From NCBI RefSeq assembly GCF_007558725.1, contig NZ_VLPL01000001.1, positions 249,984 through 313,983 of the forward strand: a stretch of DNA of 64,000 nucleotides, read 5' to 3'. Positions 15,718-25,450 of the stretch are shown piece after piece. Position 1 is the stretch's first letter. The number at the start of each line of letters is the position of its first letter. The notes below the pieces were generated by a model. That model searched no databases, was not told the origin of the DNA, and saw only the letters and a list, made by a program, of their open reading frames with translations. Origin of the DNA: Fluviicola chungangensis. Lineage in GTDB: Bacteria > Bacteroidota > Bacteroidia > Flavobacteriales_D > Crocinitomicaceae. A program made the translations under genes and the position numbers.

Positions 15718-16863
15718 CTAGATCTTCACAGTATCCCCGTGCCCTTTGAGTACCGATTCATATAATTCTTCGTAAAGAGGAAGTATATTCGCCAAATCAA
15801 ATGTCTTTGCCTGTGCCAATGCATTCTTGCGGAAAGTCTGGTGTGTTTCTTTGTTTTCCAGGATCCGGATTGCATTCGCAGCCATGGATTCCACGTCGCC
15901 TACATTGGATGTGAACCCGGAATAACCGTCAATATTTACTTCCGGAATTCCTCCTGTATTGGAAGAAACTACCGGAACTCCCTCTGCCATGGCTTCCAAA
16001 GCTGCCAAACCGAAGCTTTCGGTTTCGGAAGGCAATAAGAACAAATCGCTCAATTCCAAGATAGGTCCTGTTTCTCGTACTTTTCCAATGAATCGGATAT
16101 TCTGGCAGATTCCCAAATCACGCGCCAAACGTTCTACAATTGCGCGATCCGGGCCATCACCTGCGAGCAATAATTTAGCAGGAAGTTTTTCCTGTACTAA
16201 CTGAAAAATGCGTACCACGTCAGTTATACGCTTCACCGGACGGAAATTCGAAATATGACACAAGATCAATTCATCGTCTTTCGCATAATGCCTGCGTTTC
16301 TCCAGATTAATTACCGGCAATTCCGCTTTCGGCTGAATGAAATTCGGGATCACGTGGATTTTACGCGTCGTTTCAAAATGTGCATAGGTATCTTTCATCA
16401 AGCTTTCGGAAACTGCGGTAACAGCATCGGAGGCATTGATACAGAATGAAATTACCGGTTCGAAGGAAGGGTCCTTGCCAACCAGGGTGATATCTGTTCC
16501 GTGAAGTGTTGTTATGAATGGAATATTGATTCCCTGAGCTTTCAGTATCTGCTGTGCCATAAATGCTGCAGAGGCATGGGGAATGGCGTAATGCACGTGC
16601 AACAGGTCTAATCCTTCGTATTTCACCACATCGACTACTTTACTGGCTAATTCCGTTTCGTATGGTTGGTATTCGAAAAGAGGGTAGTCGGAAAGCTGCA
16701 CTTCATGATAAAAAATATTCTCACGGAAGCTTCCCAAACGAACGGGTTGCGAATACGTGATAAAATGAACCAAATGTCCTTTCTGAGCCAAGGCTTTCCC
16801 CAGTTCTGTAGCTACTACACCACTCCCTCCAAATGTGGGATACAATACAATTCCGATTTTCAT
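15718..16863 (-). CDS. bshA: N-acetyl-alpha-D-glucosaminyl L-malate synthase BshA
   Basis: This 381-residue GT4 glycosyltransferase begins with the BshA signature MKIGIVLYPTFGGSGVVATE. It continues with LHVHYAIPHASAA and the EX7E motif ETESFGLAALEAMAEG near residue 285-300. It joins UDP-GlcNAc to L-malate, the first step of bacillithiol synthesis. No bshB or bshC is in this window. The upstream neighbour on the same strand is the GH3-beta-lactamase gene, 198 bases away, so an independent promoter is likely though I cannot see a clear one. Confidence 0.92.
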   Translation of the reverse strand: MKIGIVLYPTFGGSGVVATELGKALAQKGHLVHFITYSQPVRLGSFRENIFYHEVQLSDYPLFEYQPYETELASKVVDVVKYEGLDLLHVHYAIPHASAAFMAQQILKAQGINIPFITTLHGTDITLVGKDPSFEPVISFCINASDAVTAVSESLMKDTYAHFETTRKIHVIPNFIQPKAELPVINLEKRRHYAKDDELILCHISNFRPVKRITDVVRIFQLVQEKLPAKLLLAGDGPDRAIVERLARDLGICQNIRFIGKVRETGPILELSDLFLLPSETESFGLAALEAMAEGVPVVSSNTGGIPEVNIDGYSGFTSNVGDVESMAANAIRILENKETHQTFRKNALAQAKTFDLANILPLYEELYESVLKGHGDTVKI

Positions 16864-17061
16864 ATGCGTCTGTCTGTTTAATTTGAATACATCTGCGTGT
16901 AAGCTGATTTCATCAAAAGCAGTTTTATTTTGATTTTAAACTGCACGAATGTTTGTTTTTTTTATTTTCCAGCCGATGCTGATCTTTATCGAAAACGCAG
17001 TATTTGTGCCGATTCTAAACTGCGCTACCGTTTGTTTCCTTATTGAAAGCTATGCTTTCTC

Positions 17062-20019
17062 TTATTTCTGTCGTGCTTCGAAAAGTGCTTCATAGATTAC
17101 TCGCTGAATCTCTGTTCGCACGCTCATCTTTGTAATTTTCCAATTGTCTGCATCCGGATAAACCCGGTTTGATAAAAACACGAAATTTACCTTGTATTCA
17201 GGGTCCGCCCAGGTAATAGTTCCCGTAAAGCCCGAATGACCGAACGTTGACGGAGATACCAGGTCACAGGTCGGACCGTTCTTACTACTTACAGTCGGTT
17301 TATCAAAACCAATTCCCCTTCTGTTCCCGGGACAAAATTGGCATGCCGTAAACTGATCTACAATTTCTTTTTTGATGATCGATTGGTCTCCTATCTGCCC
17401 TTTGTTTAACAGAAATTGCATAAATGCAGCCAGATCAGTGGCGTTCGAAAACAATCCTGCATGGCCGGCAACTCCTCCCATCATGGCTGCTCCCGGATCG
17501 TGCACGTATCCGTGGATCAGCTGTTTACGGAATTCTTTGTCATATTCAGTAGGTACAATACGTTTCTTATTGAACTTTTTCAGTGGCAAATAGGTCATCG
17601 TTTGTAATCCCAAGGGTTGATAGATTTCTTTATCCACAAACTCGTTTTGTCCCATTCCACTTGTGATCTCTATGTATTTATTGAAAAAATAATAGCTCAG
17701 ATCGGAATATTCGTATGATTTTTTACCGGTCAAAGGTGTTTCAACAATGATTTTCAACATGGTTTTCCAGTAATCATTCTTGATGAAAATGTTATCTGCG
17801 ACTACTTTGTTGTAAATACCGTTATCGGTTTTGTGATAGATTGCCGGGTCCAATTCGCCATTTTCCATTGTCCGCTTATAAAATGCAATCCAGGGTGTCA
17901 AACCTGCCTGGTGGGTTAATAGGTCAATGGCTTTCAGGTCTGCGTAAGGAGTTTCTTTCACGTATTCCGGGACTAATTGGCCCAGCTCCATTTTTTCATC
18001 GAATTGGTTCAGTGTTTTCAGAAGCATCAAAGCCGCTGTGGAGGAAGCGATTTTTGTAATCGATGCAATGTCGTAAATGTGTTCATTGGTAATGCTGTCA
18101 CCGTTTTCATAGATCGTTGTTCCGTATGATTTCTGAATGATGATCTTTCCGTCAATGGCCACAACGATCTGACATCCGGGAAATGCTTTTGCTTCGATTG
18201 CTTTTGCTACGATATCATCTACTTCTTTTAGCTTTTCCGGGTTTAATCCTAATTCTTCCGGTTGGGAATACTTCAGGCGTCCATTATTCTTTACTTCGAT
18301 TCCAAAACCGAATTTCCACCGATTATTGATATCGGTTGCCAATTTCCCTTCGATGTCGAATGCACCCATCAGTGCTTGGGCGGTCCTTTCCTGAGCAGCG
18401 GCGGTATTTTCATATCCGCAAAGGATCGACTTTACGCTTTTGGGGAATTCGGTTTCATTTTGAAGTGCCAGGGGATTTCCAAACAATACTACTGTTGCTT
18501 TTGCATTTTCAGGAATCAGGTCCAATACCTGTTTCCATGAACCGAACCCGTAATTGTTGCGTGCCCGTTGTCCGTCGGAATGGAAATCCAGGATGTAATG
18601 AGCTTCCGGGTTTAACGTAACTTCTTTCAATCTCCGGACAGCTTCTTCCGGTGTAAAATATTTATAATGAGTGACTTTGGCGTAATCGTTTAAACGATCT
18701 CTGAAAGCAGAGGTGTGTGTACCTACAGCGATGCGAATAATCTTGTGATCCAGTCTGTCGATCGGTAAATGGTCATTCTCATTTTTGATGCATAACAAGG
18801 CTTTTTCATAGACCTGGTTGATGATTAGGTTTCGTTCCGGTGCAGGATCTTTACGCTTGATCATGGGTTTGTGAACGATTGCCTGGTATTTGGCTCGTAA
18901 AATACGTTTGCAGTGTTCGTTTACCGCTTCCTTACTCAATTCACCACTTTCCATTTTTGAATAAATCAGTTGGATGGCGTCCGAAACATTTTCAGGGAAT
19001 AGTAAGATGTCGCAGCCGGCCAGATAAGCTTTCGCTACCACTTCTGATTTTCCATATTTATCCGAAACAGCTTTCATATTTAACGCATCCGAGATTATCA
19101 GGCCCTTAAAACCAAGTTTTTTACGCAGGTAGGTTTCGATGATGACTTTGGATAAACTGCTTGGAGTTCCGCTAGGGTCCAGCGAAGGAACATTCAGGTG
19201 TGCAACCATTACGGAACGTGTACCGGCTTCAATTCCGCTTTTAAAAGGCAGAAAATCGCTGGTTTCAAATTCATTTACAGAGTGGGAAACGGTCGGAAGC
19301 TCTTTGTGTGAATCTTTATCCGTGTCGCCGTGTCCCGGGAAATGCTTCACACAGGAAATAATCCCCGCGTTTTCAATTCCCTTTACCATGGCTGCTGTTT
19401 GTTTGGCTACTTGCTGCGGATTCGCACCGAAAGCACGGAACCCGATGACCGGGTTTTGTGGATTCAAGTTGACATCTGCTACGGGAGAAAAGTTCATGTG
19501 GATTCCAAGCATGCCGCACTCCACTCCCATTTGGTAACCGATGCGTTCTGTCAGGTCCGGATTATTCGCTGCGCCAATGGTTTGCTGATATGGAAAACGT
19601 GATTCACCGGAAAGCCGCATGGCTGTTCCCCATTCGGCATCCATCCCGATTAGTAAGGGAAGTTCCGCATGCGACTGCATTTGCTGTATGGCATCCTGCA
19701 GGTTATCGCGTTCCCCCTGGAAAAAGATCAATCCACCGATTTTCTGTTCTTTTACCAGGGTCTCCGTTTCTGCCAGGTGCTCTTTCCCTTTGTTCGACCA
19801 GCAAGCAACCATGAATGACTGTGCAATGCGTTCTTTCATTGAGAGCTTTGCAAGTTCGGCTGATACCCATTGGTCTTCTTCTTTATCTGCAGCAATATTT
19901 GTTTGATGTTTCCCGGTAGAATGACGTTCGGGTGTCTTTAAAAGTGCCGAAGTGATCAGCCCGGATCCGGTAACCAGGACCAATATGAATGGAGTTTTGC
20001 GAAATATCTTTCTGTTCAT
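17062..20019 (-). CDS. GH3 beta-N-acetylhexosaminidase fused to a class C beta-lactamase-like domain
   Basis: This is a 985-residue envelope protein. After an N-terminal hydrophobic anchor (FILVLVTGSGLITSALL) comes a GH3 domain of about residues 70-560 with the NagZ-type motif KHFPGHGDTD near 223-232. The C-terminal 380 residues are a serine beta-lactamase/penicillin-binding-protein-like domain with SxxK (SITK near 653), a YSD motif near 769 and HSG near 926. The combination suggests cell-wall recycling or remodelling: GlcNAc cleavage plus a serine hydrolase acting on peptides or esters. This fusion is common in Bacteroidota. The ATG is 4 bases after a -7 box. Confidence 0.88.
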   Translation of the reverse strand: MNRKIFRKTPFILVLVTGSGLITSALLKTPERHSTGKHQTNIAADKEEDQWVSAELAKLSMKERIAQSFMVACWSNKGKEHLAETETLVKEQKIGGLIFFQGERDNLQDAIQQMQSHAELPLLIGMDAEWGTAMRLSGESRFPYQQTIGAANNPDLTERIGYQMGVECGMLGIHMNFSPVADVNLNPQNPVIGFRAFGANPQQVAKQTAAMVKGIENAGIISCVKHFPGHGDTDKDSHKELPTVSHSVNEFETSDFLPFKSGIEAGTRSVMVAHLNVPSLDPSGTPSSLSKVIIETYLRKKLGFKGLIISDALNMKAVSDKYGKSEVVAKAYLAGCDILLFPENVSDAIQLIYSKMESGELSKEAVNEHCKRILRAKYQAIVHKPMIKRKDPAPERNLIINQVYEKALLCIKNENDHLPIDRLDHKIIRIAVGTHTSAFRDRLNDYAKVTHYKYFTPEEAVRRLKEVTLNPEAHYILDFHSDGQRARNNYGFGSWKQVLDLIPENAKATVVLFGNPLALQNETEFPKSVKSILCGYENTAAAQERTAQALMGAFDIEGKLATDINNRWKFGFGIEVKNNGRLKYSQPEELGLNPEKLKEVDDIVAKAIEAKAFPGCQIVVAIDGKIIIQKSYGTTIYENGDSITNEHIYDIASITKIASSTAALMLLKTLNQFDEKMELGQLVPEYVKETPYADLKAIDLLTHQAGLTPWIAFYKRTMENGELDPAIYHKTDNGIYNKVVADNIFIKNDYWKTMLKIIVETPLTGKKSYEYSDLSYYFFNKYIEITSGMGQNEFVDKEIYQPLGLQTMTYLPLKKFNKKRIVPTEYDKEFRKQLIHGYVHDPGAAMMGGVAGHAGLFSNATDLAAFMQFLLNKGQIGDQSIIKKEIVDQFTACQFCPGNRRGIGFDKPTVSSKNGPTCDLVSPSTFGHSGFTGTITWADPEYKVNFVFLSNRVYPDADNWKITKMSVRTEIQRVIYEALFEARQK

Positions 20020-20023
20020 AAAA

Positions 20024-20031
20024 CAAAATTA
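20024..20031 (-). promoter_or_regulatory. -7 box of the GH3-beta-lactamase gene
   Basis: The minus strand reads TAATTTTG, four bases before the ATG at 20019. This predicts a leaderless or near-leaderless transcript. Confidence 0.45.
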
Positions 20032-20237
20032 AGCTAATTGATCGGACAACTCGATCTCTATAAATTAATTTTTCACTTTGAGCCTGTTGAAATCCATTCC
20101 GGAATTCCGGATTAACCTGACAGGCTGTCAGCCGAAAAAAAATGGAACGGGAATTGTTAAAAAGGCAGTGAATATCCGTTAGAAGAAAATAATGGCGACA
20201 CGAATGTTTGCCAATATCAAAAGCTAACGCTTTTTCT

Positions 20238-20245
20238 TATTTTTG
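20238..20245 (+). promoter_or_regulatory. -7 box of the mutL operon
   Basis: TATTTTTG is followed five bases later by the mutL ATG at 20251. No good -33 TTG is seen at 19 bases. Confidence 0.5.
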
Positions 20246-20250
20246 TTGGT

Positions 20251-22140
20251 ATGTCAGATATTATTCGTTTACTTCCGGATCACGTAGCAAATCAGATTGC
20301 AGCAGGTGAAGTTGTTCAAAGACCGGCTTCTGTTGTAAAAGAATTAGTGGAGAATAGTATTGACGCCGGAGCAACAAAAATCGAACTGTATATCAAAGAT
20401 GCGGGGCGCACGCTGATTCAAATCGTGGACAATGGAAAGGGAATGTCGCCTTTGGATGCGCGTATGTGTTTTGAGCGGCATGCTACCAGTAAAATCGCAC
20501 ATGCAGACGATCTGTTTGCCCTGAAAACAAAAGGATTTCGTGGAGAAGCGCTGGCATCCATCGCCGCAATCGCGCATGTTACGCTTCAAACGAAACGTGC
20601 CGATGACGAGTTGGGAACAAAGATCCTGATCGAGGGAACGGAAGTAATCAGCCAGGAACCGGCACAATGTCCGGTTGGTTGTAATTTCGAAATCAAGAAC
20701 CTGTTTTTTAATGTTCCTGCCCGACGGAATTTCCTGAAATCGGACAATGTAGAATTCAAACACATTATCGATGAATTTGAACGGGTAGTTCTTCCGCACC
20801 ACGATATCGCTTTTCGATTGGTTCACAACGACCAGGAAATATACCACCTGGTTCCCGCACCTTTAAGGAAACGCATCGTGGATGTTTTCGGGAAAAAATT
20901 CGGTGACAACCTCGTTCCGGTTACGGAACATACGGATATCGTGGCATTGGACGGTTTTGTAGGAAAACCTGAGGTAGCAAAAAAATCGCGCGGAGAGCAG
21001 TTTTTGTTCGTCAATAACCGTTTTTTCAAAGACACCTATTTCAATCATGCTATTTCAGCGGCCTTTGAGCACTTGCTCCCGTCCAAATTATTTCCCGGTT
21101 ATTTTCTATTCCTGGAAGTTGATCCGAAGCAGATCGATGTGAATGTACATCCGACCAAAACGGAGATTAAATTTGAAGAAGACAAGGCAATATACAGCAT
21201 AATCCGCAGCGCGGTGCGTTTGGGTTTAGGAAAATTCAATATTACACCTACTCTGGATTTTGATCGTGAAAGTGAATTTGATTTGCCGGTATCGATGTTG
21301 AACCAAACTCCGGTTGCTCCGGAAATCAGGGTAGATAAGTCGTACAATCCGTTTCATGTGCAGCATACACGGGAAGGGCAATTTTCGGGAGAAAACTCCA
21401 ATTCTGCTGCTGCTTCAACGAAAAACAATGCTTTTTCTTCCGCACTCAACAAGGCCGGTTTTGGTTCCCAATTCCAGTCTGCAAGCCTGGATGAATTGTG
21501 GAGTTCGGAAACGGTCAATGAAGAATCGGTGAACCATCAAACAGAGGAAAAATCGGTTCAGATTGACCTGGATATAGAAACACTGAGATCCATTGGTCCA
21601 TTCATTTTAAAAGGCTCTTTTGTAATCGGATCCGTCCCGGAAGGATTATTGGTCATACATTACCGCAGGGCTTACGAACGTATGTTATACGATGACCTGA
21701 TGCGCGGATTTTTTATCAATCCTCTAGCATCACAGCAACTGATTTTCCCCATGGAAAAAGTCATGTCCAAGCAGGAACAATTGGCCTGGAACGAGCACGA
21801 AAAAACACTTTCACGGATCGGGTTCAACTGGTCGTGGGCAGATCAGGAGTTACACATCGACGGAATTCCCCAGATATTGGATGAATCAACGGTTTTATCT
21901 TGCGTAGACAAAATACTGGAACAACTCCAAATGGGAACTTTGGATAAAGGGGAAATTGCACATACCGTATTATCACAAATTGCATTCGGAGGAAGTATGT
22001 CTTTCAAACTTCAAAGTAACCAGGAAGCTATTTCCGACTTTATAGCACGACTGTTCGAGTCGGATGAACACACTTTTTCTCCTTCGGGGAAGCGCATTAT
22101 TGCACAAATTACAAATGAACAATTAATACAACTGTTTTGA
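20251..22140 (+). CDS. mutL: DNA mismatch repair protein MutL
   Basis: The protein has 629 residues. The N-terminal GHKL ATPase carries ELVENSIDAGA, DNGKGM, ERHATSKI and GFRGEALASIAA, followed by the NNRFFKD and DVNVHPTKTEI segments of the transducer domain. A low-complexity linker lies near 370-430 and a C-terminal dimerisation domain follows. The endonuclease motif expected as DQHA-x2-E reads H-Y-R-R-A-Y-E here, and the usual CPHGRP reads SPSGKR, so latent nicking activity looks absent. It is first gene of an operon, with the next ATG one base after its stop. Confidence 0.95.
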   Translation: MSDIIRLLPDHVANQIAAGEVVQRPASVVKELVENSIDAGATKIELYIKDAGRTLIQIVDNGKGMSPLDARMCFERHATSKIAHADDLFALKTKGFRGEALASIAAIAHVTLQTKRADDELGTKILIEGTEVISQEPAQCPVGCNFEIKNLFFNVPARRNFLKSDNVEFKHIIDEFERVVLPHHDIAFRLVHNDQEIYHLVPAPLRKRIVDVFGKKFGDNLVPVTEHTDIVALDGFVGKPEVAKKSRGEQFLFVNNRFFKDTYFNHAISAAFEHLLPSKLFPGYFLFLEVDPKQIDVNVHPTKTEIKFEEDKAIYSIIRSAVRLGLGKFNITPTLDFDRESEFDLPVSMLNQTPVAPEIRVDKSYNPFHVQHTREGQFSGENSNSAAASTKNNAFSSALNKAGFGSQFQSASLDELWSSETVNEESVNHQTEEKSVQIDLDIETLRSIGPFILKGSFVIGSVPEGLLVIHYRRAYERMLYDDLMRGFFINPLASQQLIFPMEKVMSKQEQLAWNEHEKTLSRIGFNWSWADQELHIDGIPQILDESTVLSCVDKILEQLQMGTLDKGEIAHTVLSQIAFGGSMSFKLQSNQEAISDFIARLFESDEHTFSPSGKRIIAQITNEQLIQLF

Positions 22141-22141
22141 C

Positions 22142-22921
22142 ATGTTTGGAAATATACAGCCGGTAACCAAGAATTTATTATTGCTGAACATCGCTATGTT
22201 CCTTTTGATGGCATTTTTTCAATACCAGGGAAATGGAATTGATTTGGAGGGCTTGCTTGGAGCTCATTATTTCGGTACTCCTTTGTTTCAGCCATACCAG
22301 ATCGTTTCGCACTTTTTTATGCATGGAGGAATCCTGCATATTTTCATGAACATGTATATTTTGGTGATGTTCGGAAGTTTCCTGGAACGATTATGGGGTC
22401 CGAAGCGTTATTTTGTTCTCTATGTTGCTTCCGCTCTCGGTGCGTACCTGTTATACAGCAGTTTCGGTTTTTTTCAGATCTCCGAATTGAAAGCTACAAT
22501 TAATAATCCGGATGCTTTGGCTGCTTTGAACGGTCTTTTAAAAGATGTGGGAAGAAATATATCGGATCAGGACCTGATGCATATTGCAGAAAGATACGGG
22601 GTTGGTTTTGGATCTCAATACAACGCAATGGTAGAATACGCGATTAAATCCACTGTTCCGATGGTTGGTGCTTCCGGGGCTATTTTCGGGTTACTGGCTG
22701 CTTTTGCCATTTTATTCCCGAACACAGAATTAATGCTCATTTTTCCTCCGATTCCAATAAAAGCAAAATGGTTGATTGGCGGGTATTTCGTATTTGAAGT
22801 GTACAATAGTTTTCAAAATAATGCAGGAGATAATGTGGCTCATTTGGCTCACGTTGGTGGGGCAATTGTAGGTGCTATTATTGTCTTGATTTGGCGTCGA
22901 ACAGGTAAAAACTTTTATTAA
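22142..22921 (+). CDS. Rhomboid family intramembrane serine protease (1)
   Basis: This 259-residue polytopic membrane protein has the rhomboid motifs: HGGILHIFMNMYIL (H and N of the oxyanion region), the catalytic Ser in VGASGAIFG, and the catalytic His in AHLAHVGGAIVG. It cleaves transmembrane substrates within the bilayer. It starts one base after mutL and ends one base before the second rhomboid gene; this mutL-rhomboid-rhomboid-EEP order is recurrent in Flavobacteriia. Confidence 0.9.
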   Translation: MFGNIQPVTKNLLLLNIAMFLLMAFFQYQGNGIDLEGLLGAHYFGTPLFQPYQIVSHFFMHGGILHIFMNMYILVMFGSFLERLWGPKRYFVLYVASALGAYLLYSSFGFFQISELKATINNPDALAALNGLLKDVGRNISDQDLMHIAERYGVGFGSQYNAMVEYAIKSTVPMVGASGAIFGLLAAFAILFPNTELMLIFPPIPIKAKWLIGGYFVFEVYNSFQNNAGDNVAHLAHVGGAIVGAIIVLIWRRTGKNFY

Positions 22922-22922
22922 T

Positions 22923-23813
22923 ATGCAAGATCGAAGCTTATCAGAAGAATTGAAATTCCAATTTAAATTCGGAGGAATGCATATCCGCTTGATTTTTATC
23001 AACGCTTTGGTATTCCTTGCAATGCTTTTTTTAGGACTGGCTTGGAATGCTTCGCACAGTGAGTGGATTAATTGGGTAATGATCAATGTTTTTACCCTTC
23101 AAACGGACCCGCATCAATTTATGTATGCTCCGCTGGGCTTGATCACCAGTATTTTTACTCATTTCGAATTCTTCCATTTTTTATTCAACATGATCTTCCT
23201 CTATTTTGCGGGAAGTTTGTTTAAGCAGTTCTTTTCAGACAGGAGAATGCTTCATGTATACATCGTCGGGGGAATTGTCGGGGGACTTTTTGAATTAATT
23301 GCAAACCAGTTTCTGGGCAGAGGAACCGTTGTGCTTGGTGCTTCGGGTTCCATTATGGCTTTGTTTATTGCCATTTCCGTCTACAAACCGAATATTACCA
23401 TAAGTCTTTTCGGCGTATTTCCGGTTAAGATTTATGTATTGGCACTTATTTACATTGTCAGTGATCTGGCTCAAACGATCAATCACGACGGAGTTGCACA
23501 TTTCGCGCATTTAGGTGGTGCACTGATCGGGTTCCTTTCGGTACAGAACCTCTACTCTTCTTCCAATATCATCAATTGGACGGAAAGTATGCATCAGCGG
23601 ATTTTAAGTTTCTTTGACGGCAGAAAGAACCGCAGACCGAGAATGAAAGCTCAAAAAGGCGGCAGAGTGGTTAAAACGGATGAAGAGTACAACATGGATG
23701 CGAAGGCCAAGCAGGAACGAATCGACAAGATTTTGGATAAAATTTCCAAATCCGGTTATGAGTCATTGACCAAAGCCGAAAAAGACTTCTTATTTTCGCA
23801 AAGCAATAAGTAA
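22923..23813 (+). CDS. Rhomboid family intramembrane serine protease (2) with DUF6576-like tail
   Basis: This 296-residue protein has the catalytic Ser in LGASGSIMALF and His in HFAHLGGALIGF. The last 90 residues are soluble and charged (RKNRRPRMKAQKGGR, then a two-helix unit ending LTKAEKDFLFSQSNK), resembling the DUF6576 tail seen on bacteroidetal rhomboids. It is tightly packed between the first rhomboid and the EEP gene and is probably a diverged tandem duplicate of the first. Confidence 0.88.
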   Translation: MQDRSLSEELKFQFKFGGMHIRLIFINALVFLAMLFLGLAWNASHSEWINWVMINVFTLQTDPHQFMYAPLGLITSIFTHFEFFHFLFNMIFLYFAGSLFKQFFSDRRMLHVYIVGGIVGGLFELIANQFLGRGTVVLGASGSIMALFIAISVYKPNITISLFGVFPVKIYVLALIYIVSDLAQTINHDGVAHFAHLGGALIGFLSVQNLYSSSNIINWTESMHQRILSFFDGRKNRRPRMKAQKGGRVVKTDEEYNMDAKAKQERIDKILDKISKSGYESLTKAEKDFLFSQSNK

Positions 23814-23814
23814 T

Positions 23815-24942
23815 TTGAGTTGGTTTAAAAAGATAGCACGATTTTCAACGGTGATAAAGATTCTCTCTATCACATCCATTTGCTGCCTGCTACTGGCCTA
23901 CCTGGCACCGTATGTTCATCCGTCAACGATCCGTATTCTGCCTTTTTTCGGGTTAATGTATCCCATTTTCATTTGCCTTGCTTTGATTTTGATGATCTAT
24001 TGGGCGTTTGCTAAATCCCGCTGGTTTTTCTACATCCTGATTGCCATCCTATTTGGTGGAAACCTGCATTTCAGGACTTTATCGGTCACCTTTTCTGATC
24101 CGAAGCCGGAGAAAGAAGTTTCTTCCTGGAACATCATGAGTTACAATGTGCGTTTGTTTGACGTATACAACTCATCCATAGAAGGCAGGAACCAATCGCG
24201 TGACAGCATCATTAGTTATGTTCAGCGCGTAGATCCGGATGTGATTTGCTTCCAGGAATTTTTTCACCAGGACAAACCTTCGGCCTTTTCCACGAGAGAC
24301 ACGCTGATTAGCCTGATGGGGTTTACGGATTACCACGAACGGTATTCTCACCGCATTCGCAACAGGCAGAATTTCGGGATTTGCATGCTCTCGAAATACC
24401 CGATCATAGCGAAAGGAGACGTCATGTTCAAGAATTTCAAAACGACCGATAATTATTGCATTTTTGCTGATATTGTCAAAGGAAGGGATACAATCCGGTT
24501 TTACGATATTCATTTGCAATCACTCAAACTGCAGCAGGAAGACTACGAATTGTTCGGCGAGAAAAACAAACAGGCCGGGGCAAAAAAATCCACTCTCCGT
24601 TTGTTGATTGACAAACTGCGGATTGCTTATCCGGCGCGAGCTGAACAAGCTGAACGTGTGGTGGAACACATGAAGACTTCTCCGTACCCGGTAGTTATTT
24701 GCGGGGATTTTAACGATACGCCGATGTCGTACGTCTACAACCAGTTTAATACAGATTTAGTTGATTCCTACAGGGAAACGACTACAGGTATTGGTGTCAC
24801 ATATGTAGGGCGTGTGCCGGCTGGAAGAATTGACTATATTTTTCACTCCGGGGATTTGGGGGCGTATGACTTTGGAATTCAATCAGCTGCATTCTCCGAT
24901 CACAGAGCTGTTCATTGCAAAATTTATAAAAAGTCCCGCTAA
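23815..24942 (+). CDS. Membrane-anchored endonuclease/exonuclease/phosphatase family protein
   Basis: This 375-residue protein starts at TTG 23815, one base after the rhomboid stop; no ATG exists until well into the membrane segment, so a coupled TTG start is likely. The first 90 residues hold about three transmembrane segments. The EEP domain follows with NIMSYNVRLFD, CFQEFF, GDFNDTPMS and the terminal SDHRAVHC motif, the full metal and catalytic set. It may act on DNA, phosphoinositides or other phosphodiesters; the substrate is unknown. Confidence 0.85.
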   Translation: MSWFKKIARFSTVIKILSITSICCLLLAYLAPYVHPSTIRILPFFGLMYPIFICLALILMIYWAFAKSRWFFYILIAILFGGNLHFRTLSVTFSDPKPEKEVSSWNIMSYNVRLFDVYNSSIEGRNQSRDSIISYVQRVDPDVICFQEFFHQDKPSAFSTRDTLISLMGFTDYHERYSHRIRNRQNFGICMLSKYPIIAKGDVMFKNFKTTDNYCIFADIVKGRDTIRFYDIHLQSLKLQQEDYELFGEKNKQAGAKKSTLRLLIDKLRIAYPARAEQAERVVEHMKTSPYPVVICGDFNDTPMSYVYNQFNTDLVDSYRETTTGIGVTYVGRVPAGRIDYIFHSGDLGAYDFGIQSAAFSDHRAVHCKIYKKSR

Positions 24943-24991
24943 AAATTCGGAGTCATTCTGATTGTTTGAATTATTCGGTTATATTTAGGTC

Positions 24992-25450
24992 ATGAAGCGA
25001 TCGACAGTTAATCTTTTAACATTTTTCGTGCTACTACTTGTTGTTTCCTGTTCTACCGATTCGAGAGAACCTGAAAATAAAGTGGCACAAAAAATAGCTA
25101 TTACCGGCAGATGGGTTTTAATTAAATCGGAAGATTCGGGTTCCAGGAAAACGAATCACCAAAACCAACCTTCAGATGTAGTTCTGAATATTCAAAAGAA
25201 CGGATTCTTTATCATTTACGATACGTTTGTTGATCCGAAATGGAGAAAGAGAGGTCTTCCGTTAATCCAGGAGCGATCTTCCGGACAATGGACTTTAAAG
25301 GATTCCCTTTTCACCATGATCCATGACGACAAAGACACTTCTTATACCGAAGATTTTAAAATTGTGCGTTGCAACGGAGCCGAATTGGTGACGGAGCGTT
25401 CCAATAAGAAAACAATTGTTTACAGAACATACGGGAAAAAGAAAGAATAA
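24992..25450 (+). CDS. Lipoprotein of unknown function
   Basis: This 152-residue protein has a lipoprotein signal ending in VVSC (Cys near residue 20). The mature domain has a lipocalin-like feel: GRWVLIKSED, GQWTLKDSLFTMIHDD and a terminal TIVYRTYGKKKE, reminiscent of small bacteroidetal beta-barrel lipoproteins, but no family is certain. TATATTTA (24980-24987) is one base off a -7 box and lies 4 bases before the ATG. Confidence 0.65.
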   Translation: MKRSTVNLLTFFVLLLVVSCSTDSREPENKVAQKIAITGRWVLIKSEDSGSRKTNHQNQPSDVVLNIQKNGFFIIYDTFVDPKWRKRGLPLIQERSSGQWTLKDSLFTMIHDDKDTSYTEDFKIVRCNGAELVTERSNKKTIVYRTYGKKKE

